From: Odobenus rosmarus divergens
Taxonomy: Eukaryota; Chordata; Mammalia; Carnivora; Odobenidae
Reading direction: 5' to 3'
Length of the DNA stretch: 64,000 nt
Assembly (NCBI RefSeq): GCF_000321225.1
Contig: NW_004450584.1
Span: 580,234 to 644,233 of the forward strand
How positions within the stretch are numbered: position 1 is the first letter of the stretch; the number at the start of each line of letters is the position of its first letter. The position numbers and the translations under genes were made by a program. Positions 21,457 through 32,455 of the stretch are shown here, piece by piece. The notes under the pieces were generated by a model. It worked only from the letters and a program-made list of their open reading frames with translations, did no database searches and was not told the DNA's origin.

Positions 21457-24164
21457 GGTAGTTCTATTTTAAAAATTTTTGAGGAATCTCCATACTATTT
21501 TCCACAATGTAAAGGGACTTCTTTATGTGGAAAAGAAAACATCATAATTTTATGAGTAAGAAAATTATGAATAAAAAGGTATAAAATGACAACAAACAAA
21601 TAAAATTTGGAGGGAGGTGTGAGAAAAATACGTTCTTTTAGAAAGCGTTTGACTTAGGTGACCATAAAGTTAATATAGACTGTTATATGGTGAGGATACT
21701 CTATATGAACCTTATGGTAACCCCAAACCCCAAAACCATAATAGGTACATAAAAAAATAAAGAGAAAGAAAGGTAAACATAACACTACAGAAAATCATCA
21801 ATCACAAGGAAAGAGAGGAAGAGAAGAAAAGAACAAAGAAGAACCACAAAAAAAAAAAAAATCCAGGAAACAATTAACAAAATGGCAATAATCACCTACT
21901 TATCAGTGTTTACTTTAAATGGAAATGGTCTGAATGCTCCAAAAAAATACACAGGGTAATGTAATGGTTAAAAAAGAGAACCATCTATTTTCTGCCTTCA
22001 AGAGACTCAGTTCAGACCTAAAAACGCATACAGACTGGAAGGATGAAATGAAAATGTTGCCTGCAAATGGAAGAAAAAAAAAAGGCAAGTTAGCAAAACT
22101 TATATCAGACAAAGCCAACTTAAAAAAACTATAAGAGACAAAGAAGGGCATTACATAATGATAAAGGAGTCAATCCCAGAAGAGGATAGAACAATTGTAA
22201 ATATCTACGCACACAACATTGAAGCACTTAAATACATAAAGCAAATATTAATGAGAATAAAGGGAGATATTAATGGTAATACTATAATAGTAAGGGAACT
22301 GTAACACTCTAGCTATATCAATGGACTGATCATCCATACAGAAAATCCATAAGGAAACCATGTCTTTGAATGACACATTAGACCAGATTGAAATGGAAAA
22401 AATGACAAACACGTAGATGCTAAACAACATGCTACTAAAGAGTCAATGGGTCAATGAAGAAATCAAAGAGAAAATAAAAAATACATAGATACATAAAACA
22501 AGTAAACACAAAAAACCAACCACCACCACAACACCTGCCCAAAATGTCTGGGATACAGCGAAAGCTGTTCTAAGAAGGAAGATTTTTGCAATACAGGCCT
22601 ACCTCAAGAAACAACAACAAAAAACCACAAATAAACAATCTAAATGTACCTAAAAGAACTAGAAAAAGAAGAACAAATGGAGTCCTAGATTAGTAAAAAA
22701 GAAGAAAATAGTAAAGATCAGAACAAAAATAAATAAATTAAAGACAAAAGAAGAAAAGATCAATAAATCCAAGAGCTGGTTATTTGAACAAAGAAAGAAT
22801 TGATAAACCTTGAGCCAGACTCATTAAAAAAACCCAAGGACACAAATAAATAAAAGCAGAAAAAAAGAGGAAGAGTGACAACTGACACAACAGAAATACA
22901 AAGAATTATAAGGGACTACTGTGAAAAATTATATGCCAACAAATTAGACAACCTCGAGGAATGGATAAATTCCTAGAAATGTACATTCTGTCAATCAGAA
23001 AAAAAGTAGAAAATCAGTTACTAGTAACAAAATTGAATCAATAATCAAAAACTTACAACAAACGAAAGTCCAGGACAAGATGAATTCACAGGTGAATTCT
23101 ACCAAAATTTAAAGAATTAGTATATATTCTCTTCAAAGTATATTAAAAAATAGTGGAAAAAGGAAAGCTTCCAAATACACTCTATGAGGTCAGGATTACC
23201 AGTACCAAACAAGATACTACAAAAAATAAATTAATTAATAAAAACAGAAGAAAAGAAAAAGAAAGTCTATAGACCAATATCCCTGATGAACATAGGGCAA
23301 AAATCCCCAACAAAATGTTAACAAATCAAATTCAACTATATGTTAAAAAATAATTTATCATGATCAAGTGTGATTTATTTCAAGGATGCAAAAATGGATC
23401 AATATTCATGAATCAATCAACATGACACATCACATTATTAAACTGAAGGATAAAAACCCTACGATCATCTCAATAGATGCAGAAAAAGTATAGACAAAAT
23501 TCAATATTCAGTCATGATAAAAGACTTGCAACAAAATGGGGTTAGAGGAAACATTTTAACATAATAAAGGCTATATATGAAAAAACCAGAGCTAACGTCA
23601 TACTCAATGGGGAAAAGCTGAAAGTTTTCCCCTATGATTAGGAACAAAACAAGGATGTCCACTCTTGCCACTTTTATCCAACAGAGTACTGGAAGTCCTA
23701 GCTATAACAATCAGACAAGAAAAGGAAAAAGAAAAACACATCCACATTGGTAAGGAAGAAGTAAAACTGCCACTATTTGCAAATGATAGACACTATATAT
23801 AGAAAACCCTAAGACTCCAAAAAAATCATTAGAACTAGTAAATGAATTCAGCAAAGTTGTAGGATACAAAATCAATATACAGAAATCTGTTTTTATTCAC
23901 TAATAGTCAATTAAGAGAAATTAAGAAAACAATCCCCTTTACAATAGCACAGAAATGAATAAAATACCAGGAATAAAGTTAAGCAAGAAGGTGAAAAATA
24001 AGAATTCTGAAAAGTATAAAACATTGATAAAAAAATTTGAAGATGACACAAACACATGGAAAGATATTCCATGCTCATGGACTGGAAAAATTAATGTTGT
24101 TAAAATGTCCATATTACTGAATCAGTCTACAGATTCGATGCAATCTTTATTCAAATACCAGCTT

Positions 24165-24330
24165 GATTATAGTTTTATAAATATTATATTTTATATATAT
24201 TTTATAGTATATATAATTTTTGTATATTGTTTTAGAATAATTTTAATATAATTTTATATACATAAATATTATATATAGTTTTTAAATATATATAGTATAC
24301 ATAATATTGATATTTATATATTACAGAACT
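24165..24330. repeat. AT-rich low-complexity stretch inside L1 ORF2
   Basis: About 165 bp of almost only A and T (tatatatt, ataattt, aatatta words), sitting between ORF2 text 'ttcaaataccagcttgattat' and 'acagaactagataaaaaaatcc', where L1 normally has about 20-30 bp. Open frames over it are meaningless. Confidence 0.8.
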
Positions 24331-24433
24331 AGATAAAAAAATCCTAAAATTTGTATGGAACCATAGGATACCTGGAATAGCCAAAGCACTCTTTAGAAAC
24401 AACAAAGCTGGAGGTATCACAATCCGAGATTTT

Positions 24434-24597
24434 CTTTTTCGGATTTTATTTATTTCTTTGAGAGAGAGAGCATGAGTGGGGGTTGGAAACAGAAGGAGAA
24501 GCAGACTCCCTGCTGAGCAGGGAGTCAGATGTGGGGCCCTAGGATCATGACCTGAACCAAAGGCAGATGCTTAACTGACTGAGCCACCCAGGTGCCC
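24434..24597 (-). mobile_element. CAN-SINE, minus strand
   Basis: 'ggattttatttatttctttgag' to 'tgagccacccaggtgcccc'. It is slightly short (about 164 bp). Imperfect target duplication 'cacaatccgagatttt' (24418-24433) and 'cacagtcccagattt' (24598-24612) inside L1 ORF2. Confidence 0.9.
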
Positions 24598-27193
24598 CAC
24601 AGTCCCAGATTTCAAGATATATTATGAAACTATAGTAATAAAACACTATGGTAATGGTACAGAAATAAACAGAGATCAATAGAACAGGATCAAGAGACCA
24701 GAAATAAACCCATACTTAATAGGTCACTTAGTCTATGACAAAAGAGTCAAAATTATTCAATGGGGAAAAGACAGTCTCTTTAATAAATGGTGCTGGGAAA
24801 CCTGGACAATTACATGCAAAAGAAAAAAACTGAGAAGTAGCTTATGCCATATACAAAACTAAACTCAAATGGATAAAAGACCTAAATGTGAAACATGAAA
24901 CCGTAGAACTCCTAGAAAACCATAAAACTTATAGGCAATGATTTCTTTGATATTGGCCTTAGCAACATTTTCCTAGATATGTCTCTTCAGGGAAGGGAAA
25001 TAAAAGCAAACATAAACTATTAAGACTACATCAAATTAAGAAACTTTTGCACGGTGAAGGAAACCATGAACAAAACAAAAAGGCAATCTGCTGAACGGGA
25101 AAATATATTTGGAAACAATATATCTGATAAGGGTCAATATACAAAATATATAAAGAACTTATAAAACTCAACAGCAAAACCAAACAAACAAATAATATGA
25201 TTAAGAAATGGGAAGAAGACCTGAATACACATTTTGCCAAAGAAACATACAGATGGCCAAGAGACACATGAAAAGATCCTCAACAACAATCATCATCAGG
25301 GAAATGCAAATCAAAACTACAATGAGATATCACCTCAAATTGGTCAGAATGGCTAAAATAAAGAAGACAAGAAACAATGAGTGTTGGTAAGGATGTGGAG
25401 AAAAAGGAGCCCTTGTGCACTGTTGGTTGGAATGTAAACTCGTATAGCTAGCTACCATGAAGGACCATATGGAAGTTCCTAAAAAAGTTAAAATAGAAAT
25501 ACTAAACAATCTGGTAATTACACTACTGGGTATTTACCCAAATTTGAAAAGATAAAATGAAAAGAAAAATTCGATCCTAAATTCATGGCAACAGTATTTA
25601 CAATAGCCAAGACATAGCAGAAACCCAAATGTCCATCCAGAGATGAATGGATAAAGATGTAATAGATCTGTGTATCTAAATGTATATCATCTATATCTCC
25701 ATCATCTTTCTTTCTCTCATCTCTCTCTCATCTATATAATGGAATATTACTCAGTCATTAAAAAGAATGAAATATTCTTATTTGCCACTGTGGATGTACC
25801 TAGAGGACATTATGCTAAGAGAAAAAAGTCAAAGAAAGACAAATACCATATGAGTTCGCTTTTATGTGGAATCTAACAAAAAAATGCCAAATGGACAAAG
25901 AAAAAAAAAAAAGAACCAGAACAATCCACTGGTGTTTGTCAGAAGGGAGGTGAGTGGGAAGAACGGCAAAATAGGTAAAAGGGAGTGAGAGATACAGACT
26001 TGCAGTTAAAGAATGAGTAAGTCACAGGAATAAAAGGCACAGCATAAGGAATATACTCAATGATACTGTATTAATGTTGTAAGGTGACAGCAGGTATGCT
26101 TGAGGTAAACAGTTTAACATACAGAGTTGAATCACAATATTGTACATGTGAAACTAATGTAACATTGTGTGTCAACTATATTATCTATCATTTATCAATC
26201 GAGGTACTATTTATTTCTTTATTTTATTTAGATGTATATTTTTTATTTAATTTTATTTAAAAAATTTTTTATTTTATTTATTTCTTTTAATTTTATTATG
26301 TACTGTTAGTCACCATACAATACATCATTAGTTTTTGATGTAGTGATCCACAACTCATTGTTTTCATGTAACACCCAGTGCTCCATGCAGTATGTGCCCT
26401 CCTTGATATCCATCACCAGGCTAACCCATCTCCCCAACCCCCTTCCCTCTAAAACCTCAGTTTGTTTCTCAGAATCCATAGTCTCTCATGGTTCATCTCT
26501 CCCTCCGATTTCCCTCCCTTCATTTTCCCTTCCTTCTCTTAATGTCCTCCATGCTATTCCTTATGTTCCACAAATAAGTGAAACCATATGATAATTGACT
26601 TTCTCAGTTGACTTATATCACTTAGCATAATCTCCTCCAGCCCCATCCATGTTGATGTAAGAGTTGGGGATTCATCCTTTCTGATGGCTGAGTAATATTC
26701 CACTGTATATATGGACCACATCTTTATCCATTCGTCTGTTGAAGGGCATCTCAGCTCTTTCCACAGTTTGGTTATTGCGGACATTGCTGCTATGAACATT
26801 GGGGTGCATATGGCCTTCTTTTCACTACATCTGTGTCTTTGGAATAAATACCCAGGAGTGCAATTCCTGGGTCGTAGGGTAGCTCTATTTTTAATTTTTT
26901 GAGGCACCTCCACACTGTTTTCCAAAGTGGCTGTACCAACTTGCGTTTCCACCAACAGTGTAAGAGGGTTCCCCTTTCTCCACAACCTCTCCAACATTTG
27001 TTGTTTCTTGCCTTGTCCATTTTTGCCATTCTAACTGATGTAAGGTGGTATCTCAATGTGGTTTTGATTTGATTTTCCCTGATGGCTAATGATGATGAAC
27101 ATTTTTTCATGTGTCTGTTAACCATTTGTATGTCTTCTTCAGGGAAGTGTCTGTTAATCTCTTCTGCCCTTTTTTTACTTGATTACTTGTTTT

Positions 27194-28018
27194 TTAGGTG
27201 TTGAGTTTGAGAAGTTCTTTATAGATCTTGGATACCAGCCTTTTATCTGTAGTGTCATTTGCAAATATCTTCTCGCATTCCGTGGGTTGCCTCTTTGTTT
27301 TGTTGATGGTTTCCTTTGCTGTGCAGAAGCTTTTTATCTTGATGAAGTCCCAAAAGTTCATTTTTGCTTTTGTTTCCCTAGCTTTTGGAGATGTATCTTG
27401 AAAGAATTTGCTGTGGCCAATGTCAAAAAAGTTACTGCCTATGTTCTCCTCTAGGTTTTTGATGGATTCCTGATTCACATTGAGGTCTTTCATCCATTTT
27501 GAGTTTATCTTAGTGTAGGGTGTTAGAGAATGGTTGAGTTTCATTCTTCTGTATATAGCTGTCCAATTTTCCCAGCACCATTTATTGAAGACACTGTCTT
27601 TTCTCCATTGCATATTTTTTCCTGCTTTGTTGAAGATTAGTTGACCATAGAGTTGAAGGTCCATATCTGGGATCTCTATTCTGTTCCATTGGTCTATAAG
27701 TCTGTTTTTGTGCCAGTACCATGCTGTCTTGGTGATCACGGCTTTGTAATATAGCTTGAAATTGGGCAACGTGATACCCCCAGCTTTGTTTTTCTTTTTC
27801 CACATTTCCTTGGCAATTCGGGGTCTTTTCTGATTCCATACAAACTTTAGGATTGTTTGTTCCAGCACTTTGAAAAATGTCATTGGAATTTTGATCAGGA
27901 TGGCATTGAAGGTATAGATTGCTCTGGGTAGCATAGACATTTTAACAGTGTTTATTCTTCTGATCTGTGAGCATGGGATGTTTTTGCATCTTTTTCTGCC
28001 TTCTTCAATTTCTTTCAC
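27194..28018 (-). pseudogene. L1 ORF2 C-terminal half fragment
   Basis: 275 codons open: '[20 protein letters not shown]', '[20 protein letters not shown]', '[20 protein letters not shown]', '[20 protein letters not shown]'. This is the thumb and post-RT part of ORF2 in the minus-strand L1 at 26.2-32.5 kb. Further C-terminal pieces are in other frames at 26554-27125. Confidence 0.85.
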
Positions 28019-28273
28019 GAGTGTTCTGTAGTTCCTAGAGTAGAGATCCTTTACCTCTTTGGTTAGGTTTATTCCGAGGTATCTTATGGTTTTTGGTGCT
28101 ATTGTAAATGGAATTGTTTCTCTAATTTGTGTTTCTACAGTTGCATTGTTAGTGTATAAGAAAGCAACTGATTTATGTGCATTGATTTTTATCCTGTCAC
28201 ATTACTGAATTGCTGTATGAGTTCTAGTAACTTGGGGGTGGGGTCTTTTGGGTTTTCCACATAAGGTATCATG

Positions 28274-29383
28274 TCATCTGTGAAAAGAGAGTTTGACTTC
28301 CTCTTTGCCAATTTGAATACCTTTTATTTCTTTTTGTTGTCTGACTGCTGTTGTCTGACTACTAGAAGTCCTTCCTAGGACTTCTAGTACTATGTTGAAC
28401 AATAATGGTGAGAGTGGGCATCCTTCAAGCATTTCTGATCTTAAGGAAAAGGCTCCCATCTTTTCCCCATTGAGGATGATATTCGCTGTGGGTTTTTCAT
28501 AGATGGATTTTATGAACTTGAGGAATGTTCCCTCTATCCCTATACTCTGAAGAGTTTTAATCAGGAAAGGATGCTCTATTTTGTCAAATGTTTTTTCTGC
28601 ATCAATTGAGAGGACCATATGGTTCTTCTCTCTCCTCTTTTTAATGTGTTCTATCACAGTGATCAATTTGCAAATGTTGAACCACACTTGCATCCCAGGG
28701 ATAAATCCTTCTTGGTCGTGGTGCCTATTAGCTAGGATTTTGTTGAGGATTTTGGAATCCATATTCATCAGGGATATTGGTCTGAAATTCTCCTTTTTGA
28801 TGGGGTCTTTGCCTGGTTTGGGGACTAAGGTAATGCTGGCCTCATAGAATGAGTCTGGAAGCTTTCCTTCTGTTTCTATTTTGTGAAACAGCTTCAGGAG
28901 AATAGGTATTATTTCTTCTTTGAATGTTTCATAGAATTCCCCAGGGAATCCATCAGGCCTTGGACTCTTGTTTTTTGGAAGGTTTTGGATCACTGCTTCA
29001 ATCTCATTACCGGTTATTGGCCTATTCAGGTTGTCCATTTCTTCCTGTTTCGGTGTTGGCAGTATATAGGTTTCCAGGAAGGCATCAATTTCATCCAGGT
29101 TGCTCAGTTTATTGGCATATAGTTGTTGATAATAATTTCTAATAATTGTTTCTATTTCCTTGATGTTAGTCATGATCTCTCCCCTTTCATTCATAATTTT
29201 ATTATTTTGGGTCCTTTCTATTTTCTTTTGGATAAGTCTGGCCAGTGGTTTATCGATTGTATTAATTCTTTCAAAGGACAAGCTTCTAGTTTTGTTGATC
29301 TGATCTACTGTGTTTCTGGTTTCTAATTCAACGATCTCTGCTCTAATTTTAATTATTTCTCCTCTAATGCGTGGCTTAGGCAT
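28274..29383 (-). pseudogene. L1 ORF2 reverse transcriptase fragment
   Basis: 369-codon open frame from the pre-RT linker ('[19 protein letters not shown]') through RT: '[20 protein letters not shown]', '[19 protein letters not shown]', '[17 protein letters not shown]'. A local rearrangement after that replaces the normal 'ATAIRQQKE' by '[15 protein letters not shown]'. The frame ends just before the catalytic FADD through a frameshift, so the RT is inactive. Confidence 0.88.
28360..28389. repeat. Perfect 13-bp inverted repeat with 4-nt loop
   Basis: Arms 'tactagaagtcct' and 'aggacttctagta' separated by tcct. The left arm and the preceding repeated 'ttgtctgact' are extra compared with other L1 copies here, so this is a small inverted-duplication event within ORF2. 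Confidence 0.9.
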
Positions 29384-29410
29384 CGATTGTTGCTTTTTCT
29401 CTTGTTCTTT

Positions 29411-29602
29411 TTTTTTTTAAGATTTTATTTATTTGACAGAGAGAGACACAGCAAAAGAGGGAACATAAGCAGGGGAAGTGGGAGAGGGAGAAGCAGGCTC
29501 CCCACAGAGCAGGGAGCCCAATGTGGGGCTCGATCCCAGGACCCTGGTAACATGACCTGAGCCGAAGGCAGATGCTTAACGACTGAGCCACCCTGGTGCC
29601 AG
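29411..29602 (-). mobile_element. CAN-SINE, minus strand
   Basis: 'ttttttaagattttatttatttgacag' to 'tgagccaccctggtgcc'. Target duplication 'tctcttgttcttt' at 29398-29410 and 29603-29615, in the ORF2 endonuclease/RT linker of the L1. Confidence 0.95.
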
Positions 29603-29841
29603 TCTCTTGTTCTTTAAGGTGTAGAGTTAGTTGCTGAATTTGGGATTTTTCCATTTTTTTGAGTGAGGCTTGTATGGCTATGTATTTCCCCTTTAGGACC
29701 ACCTTTGCAGTATCCCATAGATTTTCACCAATGCGTTTTCATTCTCATTGGTTTCCATGAATTGTTTAAGTTCTTCTTTGATTTCCTGGTTGACCCAAGC
29801 ATTCTTGAGCAGAGTGGTCTTTAGCTTCCAAGTGTTTGAAC

Positions 29842-30411
29842 TTATTCCAAAATTTTCTTGTGATTATGTTCCAGTTTTAAAGCATTATGGTCTGAGAATA
29901 TGCAGGGAATAATCTCAATCTTTTGGTATCGGTTGAGACCTGATTTGTGACCCAGTATGTGGTCTATTCTGGAGAAAGTTCCATGTGCACTTGAGAAGAA
30001 TGAATATTCTGTTGTTTTAGGGTGGAATGTTCTGTATATATCTATGAGGTCCATCTGGTCCAGTGTGTCATTCAAAGCTCTTGTTTCTTCATTGATTTTC
30101 TGCTTAGATGATCTGTCCATTGCTGAGAGTGGAGTATTGAGGTCTCCTACAATTAACGTATTGTTATCAATATGACTCTTTATTTTGGTTAACAGTTGGC
30201 TTATGTAGATGGCTGCTCCCATGTTGGGGGCATAGATATTTACAATTGTTAGATCTTCTTGTTGGATAGACCCTTTAAGAATGATATAGTGTCCTTCTGT
30301 GTCTCTAACTACAGACTTTAGTTTAAAATCTAATTTGTCTGATATAAGAATTGTTACCACAGCTTTCTTTTGAGGTCCTCTGGCATGGAAGATGGATCTC
30401 CATCCCTTCAC
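29842..30411 (-). pseudogene. L1 ORF2 endonuclease fragment
   Basis: 190-codon frame with the AP-endonuclease motifs 'IVNIYAPNMGA', 'VGDLNTPLSAMDRSSK' and 'SRIDHILGHKSGLNRYQK', and 'PCIFSDHNALKLE' (the SDH catalytic motif is present). The N-terminal part is cut off near the assembly gap side and linked to RT only across frameshifts. Confidence 0.88.
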
Positions 30412-30593
30412 TTTCAGTCTGGATGTATCTTTAGTTTCAAAATGAGTCTCTTATAAACAGCATATGGATGGCTCCTGTCTTTTTATCCAATCTGCAAACC
30501 TGTGCCGTTTTATGGGAGCATTTAGGCTGTTCACGTTGAGAGTGATTATTGAAAGATATGAATTTATTGTCATCATGTTGCCTGTGAAGTCCT

Positions 30594-30838
30594 NNNNNNN
30601 NNNNNNNNNNNNNNNNNNNNNNNNNNNNNNNNNNNNNNNNNNNNNNNNNNNNNNNNNNNNNNNNNNNNNNNNNNNNNNNNNNNNNNNNNNNNNNNNNNNN
30701 NNNNNNNNNNNNNNNNNNNNNNNNNNNNNNNNNNNNNNNNNNNNNNNNNNNNNNNNNNNNNNNNNNNNNNNNNNNNNNNNNNNNNNNNNNNNNNNNNNNN
30801 NNNNNNNNNNNNNNNNNNNNNNNNNNNNNNNNNNNNNN
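30594..30838. other. Assembly gap (245 N)
   Basis: Run of N inside the minus-strand L1, at about the ORF1/ORF2 boundary. The true length of missing sequence cannot be judged. Open frames that cross it are meaningless. Confidence 0.99.
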
Positions 30839-31077
30839 TTGGCTGCATGTTCTTCTCGTTTAGTACCCTGAATATGTCTTGCCAGGCCTTTCTGGCTTGC
30901 CAGGTCTCTGTGGATAGGTCTGACGTTATTCTGATGTTCCTCCCTCTGTATGTAAGGAATCTCTTCCCCTAACTGCCCTTAAGATGGTTTTCTTGGTCCT
31001 AAGGTTTGCGAGTTTTACTATTACATGCTGGGGTGTTGGCCTGTTTTCCTTGATCTTGGGAGGGGTCCTCTCTGCTT

Positions 31078-31593
31078 CTAGGGCGTGAATGTTTCATTCC
31101 CCAGATTAGGGAAGTTCTCAGCTACAATTTGCTCAAATATATCTTCTAGTCCTCTCTCTCTCTCCAACCCCTCAGGGATCCCAATAAATCTGACACTGGA
31201 ACGTTTCATGGTGTCACTTTTGTCTCTGATTCTGTTTTCATGGATTCTGAGTTGTTTCTCCCTGGCCTCCTCTTTTTCCTTCTTTTCTATCAATTGGTCT
31301 TCTAGATCATTAATTCGTTCTTCTGCTTTGCTTACCCTAGCTGTTAGATTATCTAGATTAGATTGGGTCTCACTGATAGCATTTTTAAGTTCTGCCAGTT
31401 CAGCTTTCATCTCTGTCCTTAGAGACTCTATGTTGCCATTAATCGATTTCTCCATTCTAGCCATTGTCTTCACAACTGCTACCCTGAAGTCCATCTCCGA
31501 CATCTTGGTTATATCTGCATCCATTTGTAAATCTGTGGCTGAAGTCACAGTCTCTGAGTCTTTCCTGTTTTGGGGATTCCTCCTCCTAGTCAT
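31078..31593 (-). pseudogene. L1 ORF1 N-terminal and RRM-start fragment
   Basis: Starts at 'MTRRRNPQNRKDSE'. It has a long heptad coiled coil (about residues 35-125, 'LDNLTARVSKAEERINDLED') and enters the RRM at 'VRFIGIPEG', then 'GLEDIFEQIVAENFPNLG'. The frame breaks at about 31078, after which ORF1 sequence continues out of frame toward the N gap. ORF1 is the RNA-binding trimeric chaperone of L1. Confidence 0.88.
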
Positions 31594-31764
31594 TCTGTTG
31601 AGGGGTGGTTGAGGGAATGTAGAGTCCAAATTATTGACCACAACCCAAGTGAGAAGCTCCTGTTTTCTAGGGACCTTAGGGTTGACAGCCTTTTGTTCTC
31701 CCAGCCTGTCTTTTGAGGGAGGGGCCTGCTGTGCTTTTACTCAGGCAACCCTGTTTGAGCAGAG

Positions 31765-32361
31765 TTGCCCTGCCCCCTTGAGGAGGGGATAGGCTCAGTG
31801 AAAACCATTTTTGGGGAGACTTTTGTTCTCTGGTGGCTTTTCCTGGCAGCTTTCTACATCTCTTCTGAGAGTCAGAGCAGAAGAGACCATTTCCAACCTC
31901 TGCCTCATAGCAGAGAGATCACAGTCTGTTCTTCACTGAGCTTTCCAGGACACACTCTCTCCGTTTTTGTCTGTGCTGCTATAAACTACAGTGTTCTGGG
32001 TTGTGCACTGCTCAGCAGGGCTCCCAGTCCTGCCTCCAGGTCTGGGCAAGGGGGCACATCTCTGCCCTTTGTGCTCCTGAAACCACCAGCCACCCCCAGT
32101 TCACACATGCTGCCCCACGGCTCTAGATTTCAGTCTGGGGGGCTGCCCAGACTGTCCTTTCCCTGCTGCTACCGGTCTGTGAGTCTGTCCCTGTCCCCAG
32201 CATGGGAGATTATCGGGGGTCCCCAAGGCTCCCTCTCCCTTCCATTTATCTTCAGATATGTGCCCGCAGAATCACGGTTCCCTGCTTCATATGTCGAAAT
32301 CAACCGCCTGCGATATCCTGTTTGTAGAGATCCAGATCTATCTTCTTACATCTCAGGCTGA
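31765..32361 (+). other. Antisense open frame in L1 5' UTR (ORF0-like position)
   Basis: On the strand opposite to the L1 at 26.2-32.5 kb, 198 stop-free codons run through the 5' UTR toward its 5' edge. The first in-frame ATG is at 32107, leaving 84 codons; upstream of it the frame is open but starts at TTG. Parts of the translation recur antisense in the L1 5' UTR at 54.5-55.3 kb ('VCAAINYSVLGC' here, 'VCAAINCSILGC' there), but there it is split by frameshifts and the ATG codon is absent. Primate L1 has an antisense ORF0 in this region; no sequence relation is claimed. Confidence 0.25.
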
Positions 32362-32455
32362 TTTCGTGGATATTCAGAGTGCTCTGGTAGATATCCAGCT
32401 CAATTCTGGGGACCAGTTGGAATAGGGTCCCCTACTCCTCCTCCATTTTTTTCTC

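Larger units (their letters stand above)
20694..21509 (-). mobile_element. L1 3' end nested in older L1, minus strand
   Basis: 3' UTR ('ccagttagttaacatacaatgtaatattag', 'ctctatagctaagagtc') and ORF2 C-terminal sequence in reverse. It is bounded by 'taaagggactt' at 20683-20693 and 21510-21520, which splits the host L1 'cttccaagaaaagttaaagggact'. It itself contains a further nested fragment at 21286-21456. Confidence 0.9.
19906..26205 (+). mobile_element. Older near-full-length L1 (ORF1 to 3' UTR), plus strand, heavily decayed
   Basis: ORF1-like text at 20200-20690 ('cagacatccaggttcaggaagcacagagt', 'ctcactgagaattgg'-type C-terminus), spacer to about 21880, ORF2 from about 21890 to 25640 (endonuclease, RT 'caataga tgcagaaaaag', C-terminus 'gaatattactcagtcat'), then the 3' UTR. 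Many indels and stops are present. It is split by a nested L1 insertion (20694-21509), two SINEs and an AT-rich stretch at about 24165-24330. It is more diverged than the neighbouring minus-strand L1. Confidence 0.8.
26210..32455 (-). mobile_element. Near-full-length L1 with 5' UTR, ORF1 and ORF2, minus strand
   Basis: Youngest-looking long L1 of the window. The 3' UTR is at left (26270-26600, 'gttagtcaccatacaatacatcattag'), ORF2 at about 26600-30445, the spacer and ORF1 C-terminus around the N gap, ORF1 N-terminus at 31078-31593, and a GC-rich 5' UTR from about 31600 to 32455 ending in 'tactcctcctccattttttt'. Element length without the SINE at 29411-29602 is about 6.05 kb. ORF2 is broken by several frameshifts and a local rearrangement at 28.36 kb, so it is not competent. 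I could not identify a clear target duplication. Confidence 0.9.

Noticed and set aside
28274..29383. Retrotransposition-competent L1
   Set aside because: ORF2 is split by frameshifts before the catalytic FADD, carries a SINE and a local rearrangement, and ORF1 is shifted and gapped.
30464..30871. Open frames crossing the N gap
   Set aside because: They consist mainly of unknown residues; nothing can be inferred.
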